A stretch of DNA of 53,527 bases from NCBI RefSeq assembly GCF_000485595.1, contig NW_014577074.1, positions 1,404,190 to 1,457,716 of the forward strand, read 5' to 3'. Each line of letters begins with the position of its first letter. The first letter of the stretch is position 1. This DNA comes from Priapulus caudatus. Taxonomy: Eukaryota > Priapulida > Priapulimorpha > Priapulimorphida > Priapulidae. This document shows, piece after piece, positions 51,544 through 53,527 of this stretch. Position numbers and translations under genes: made by a program. Under the pieces are notes generated by a model, which saw only the letters and a program-made list of their open reading frames with translations, had not been told where the DNA came from and searched no databases.

Positions 51544-52661
51544 ATACGGTGTCTATAATTTACTTCTGATACACACACGCATGCGCGTGCTTGAAGATAT
51601 ATGTGTCGGTATGGGGGCGTGTGCGTGTGCGTGTACCTGCGTGCGCGCGTGTATCTTGTGTGCGTGTGTGTATTTAATGTGCGCATATGGCTCATCATAC
51701 GTCGCACGATATTTTCTATATTCGCTAACCTCTATGACTTTGAAACGGCATCTAGCGATCTACTAGCTGTATTCGAGCCGGCAATGCACACATAGAGCGC
51801 TGATCAATATAACATTACAGCTATTTGGCAAATTACCGAATGAAAGCAACTGTGGCTAAACAGAATACAATCAACGTGTAATTATTACAGGTTAGGCGGC
51901 GCATGGCTGCATGCGCGCGTATATCTCCGCCATACGTCTGATCTGCAATTACACACGTATAGCGCCCTAATTACGAATCCCGCCGCGATGCTACAGATGG
52001 AAGCTGTGTGTTCTATTCCAGCGAGCAGTCAGCTGCTGCTGCTGTTGCTGCTGTGGTCTCCCCGCGTTGTCACACACGCACGAGAGCGTTTTGCCGCCTC
52101 TCATCGCTAATTCACTGAGCTGGCAAGGCAGAGTTTGTACGTGCGTGCACGAGTGCGTGACTGCGTGCATGCGTGCGTGCGTGCGTGCGTGCGTGCGTGT
52201 CTTCGTTCGTGCGCGCGCATACACGTGTCTGTAATTTATGGCGTGCGTGCGTGCGCTATTGCGTTACGCGCGTCGCTGCACATATGCACGAATGCGTGTG
52301 TATGTATGTTTTAAACTAAGCCCAAATCGGAATAAAGCCATAATAATTCTCATATGGCGCATTTTCTCTCGTTTCTTGTAATTTACTAACTAATAACATA
52401 GACCAATCATATTAACATATTCTTTGACTCTACAGTATAGGCACCCTAAGATTTAAACAGATAGCTGTATGACGAAACCTGCCACAGACAATAATGGTCA
52501 GCTAGGCCACTAGAAATACGCTACACTGCACTACGTAAAAGAAGATTGTAATTGTTTATATTTTACATCCACATCTTATGTAATGATTATAACACAAAAG
52601 GCAGGTATCAAATATTGCGAGCGCAAAATAATTAATTTTTTAGAGCAACGTGTTTTTATTA

Positions 52662-52704
52662 TATCAAGAGCGTATAAAGAAGGTCTTCTTAATACGCTCT
52701 TGAT
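52662..52704. repeat. Palindromic hairpin, second locus
   Basis: Arms ATCAAGAGCGTATAAAGAAG and CTTCTTAATACGCTCTTGAT around a 3-bp loop, with one mismatch pair. The left arm is identical to the hairpin in the EAAT intron 39 kb away, while the flanks are unrelated. Confidence 0.9.
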
Positions 52705-53448
52705 TATACGTATTACAACACGTAAAAATGTCCTGCATAGATAAGAACGGCTTGATGGTAGAGGAGTGCACAAGCATAAACGCAAGCGCGCACCTACACC
52801 CTAGTAAGAGCATGAGTGCATGCGCCAGTGCGTGTGGTTGTTAACATATATTATGCACGCACACGCGTGTATGTGTGTATGGCTGAGTGATACGTGCGAA
52901 GCCAGAATGTTCCTACTATTTAGGACAAGATGCTGGCTCCGTGAAAGTGAGTTAACTACCTTCTTGTTTTATGTTGATGAATGTTTTGCCCACTGATATT
53001 ACTTTTACGGTGTTTGTGTTCACCGAGCATTCCATTTATTTTACGTCGACGAATCCGTCTTCCTAATGTAATGACTTGCGCGATAGCTGTCCCATATTGC
53101 ATGCGCAGAAAAGAAGAAACCTTTCATGGAGAAATATTTGCAGTTCCCCTGAATGTGTATTTGTCATCTTTACTGCATGAATTTGCTTTGCCAAGTCCTG
53201 CCCTAGAGCGCAGCGACGGGCGGAAATTTCAATTCCCCTGATGGAAATCTGCACGCCTTTATGCATAAACGTCCGGCGCAGCGGCGCAATTTGTGCCTAC
53301 TAAAATGCCGGTGCGAAATTGTATTTATATTTGAGACTTGGCGGGAGCGTGTGCTCCTGAATCAGTCAGCGCGCCTAACAACTGAACGGATAGCCATCTC
53401 CCCTACCCCTTCCCGACTAGGCTCAGCACACGCACGTCCGTCACTGCG

Positions 53449-53455
53449 CGCTCTC

Positions 53456-53527
<72 letters not shown>
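53449..53527. repeat. CT microsatellite at the window end
   Basis: (CT)n running off the right edge. Confidence 0.98.

Larger units (their letters stand above)
50550..53445. other. No gene recognised
   Basis: AT-rich, with GTGC-type repeats at 51,610-51,680 and 52,140-52,250 and two hairpins described separately. Confidence 0.5.

Overview
The window looks like invertebrate (metazoan) nuclear DNA. It has a multi-exon gene with GT-AG introns, abundant microsatellites (CA, TATGTG, AT, GA/CT, CACG), two minisatellite families, two runs of N, and stretches of indel-rich sequence typical of raw long-read gap filling. I cannot name the species.

The only gene I recognise is on the minus strand: an excitatory amino acid transporter (EAAT, SLC1 family; Na+/K+-coupled glutamate/aspartate uptake). 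I reconstruct nine coding exons from about 22,610 down to the stop at 12,204. All splice phases agree and the product is 565 residues, normal for the family. The first coding exon is tentative. Exons 2-3 (21,344-19,483) are single copy.

The 3' half of the gene (exons 4-9 with introns and 3' flank, about 8 kb) is present twice in tandem: copy A at about 3,220-11,335 and copy B at about 11,336-19,350. Copy B follows exons 2-3 on the coding strand, so it completes the full gene; copy A is a downstream, promoterless 3' half. Clean sequence covers only about 9,690-15,660, which is the tail of A, the A/B junction and the head of B. The outer parts of both copies carry many small indels that break frame and look like sequencing error. 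This is what a collapsed true tandem duplication, gap-filled from raw long reads, would look like; a haplotype or assembly error is not excluded.

The most unusual feature is two different minisatellites, each abutting a 3' splice site of this gene. A 37-bp unit (about 50 copies) upstream of exon 5 contains the exon 5 acceptor itself plus the first 16 exon bases, so the real acceptor is preceded by dozens of decoys. A 30-bp unit (about 23-25 copies) upstream of exon 9 carries a branch-point-like CTAAC in every copy.

Left of 3,220 is 3' flank with CA and AT repeats. From 22,640 to 53,527 I recognise no gene. That part holds simple repeats, a 768-N gap inside a CT tract, a six-copy ~71-bp tandem repeat at 32,900, an element with 52-bp inverted ends at 49,829-50,545, hairpin-forming sequences (one shared with intron 8 of the transporter gene), and probable transposon or SINE remnants.
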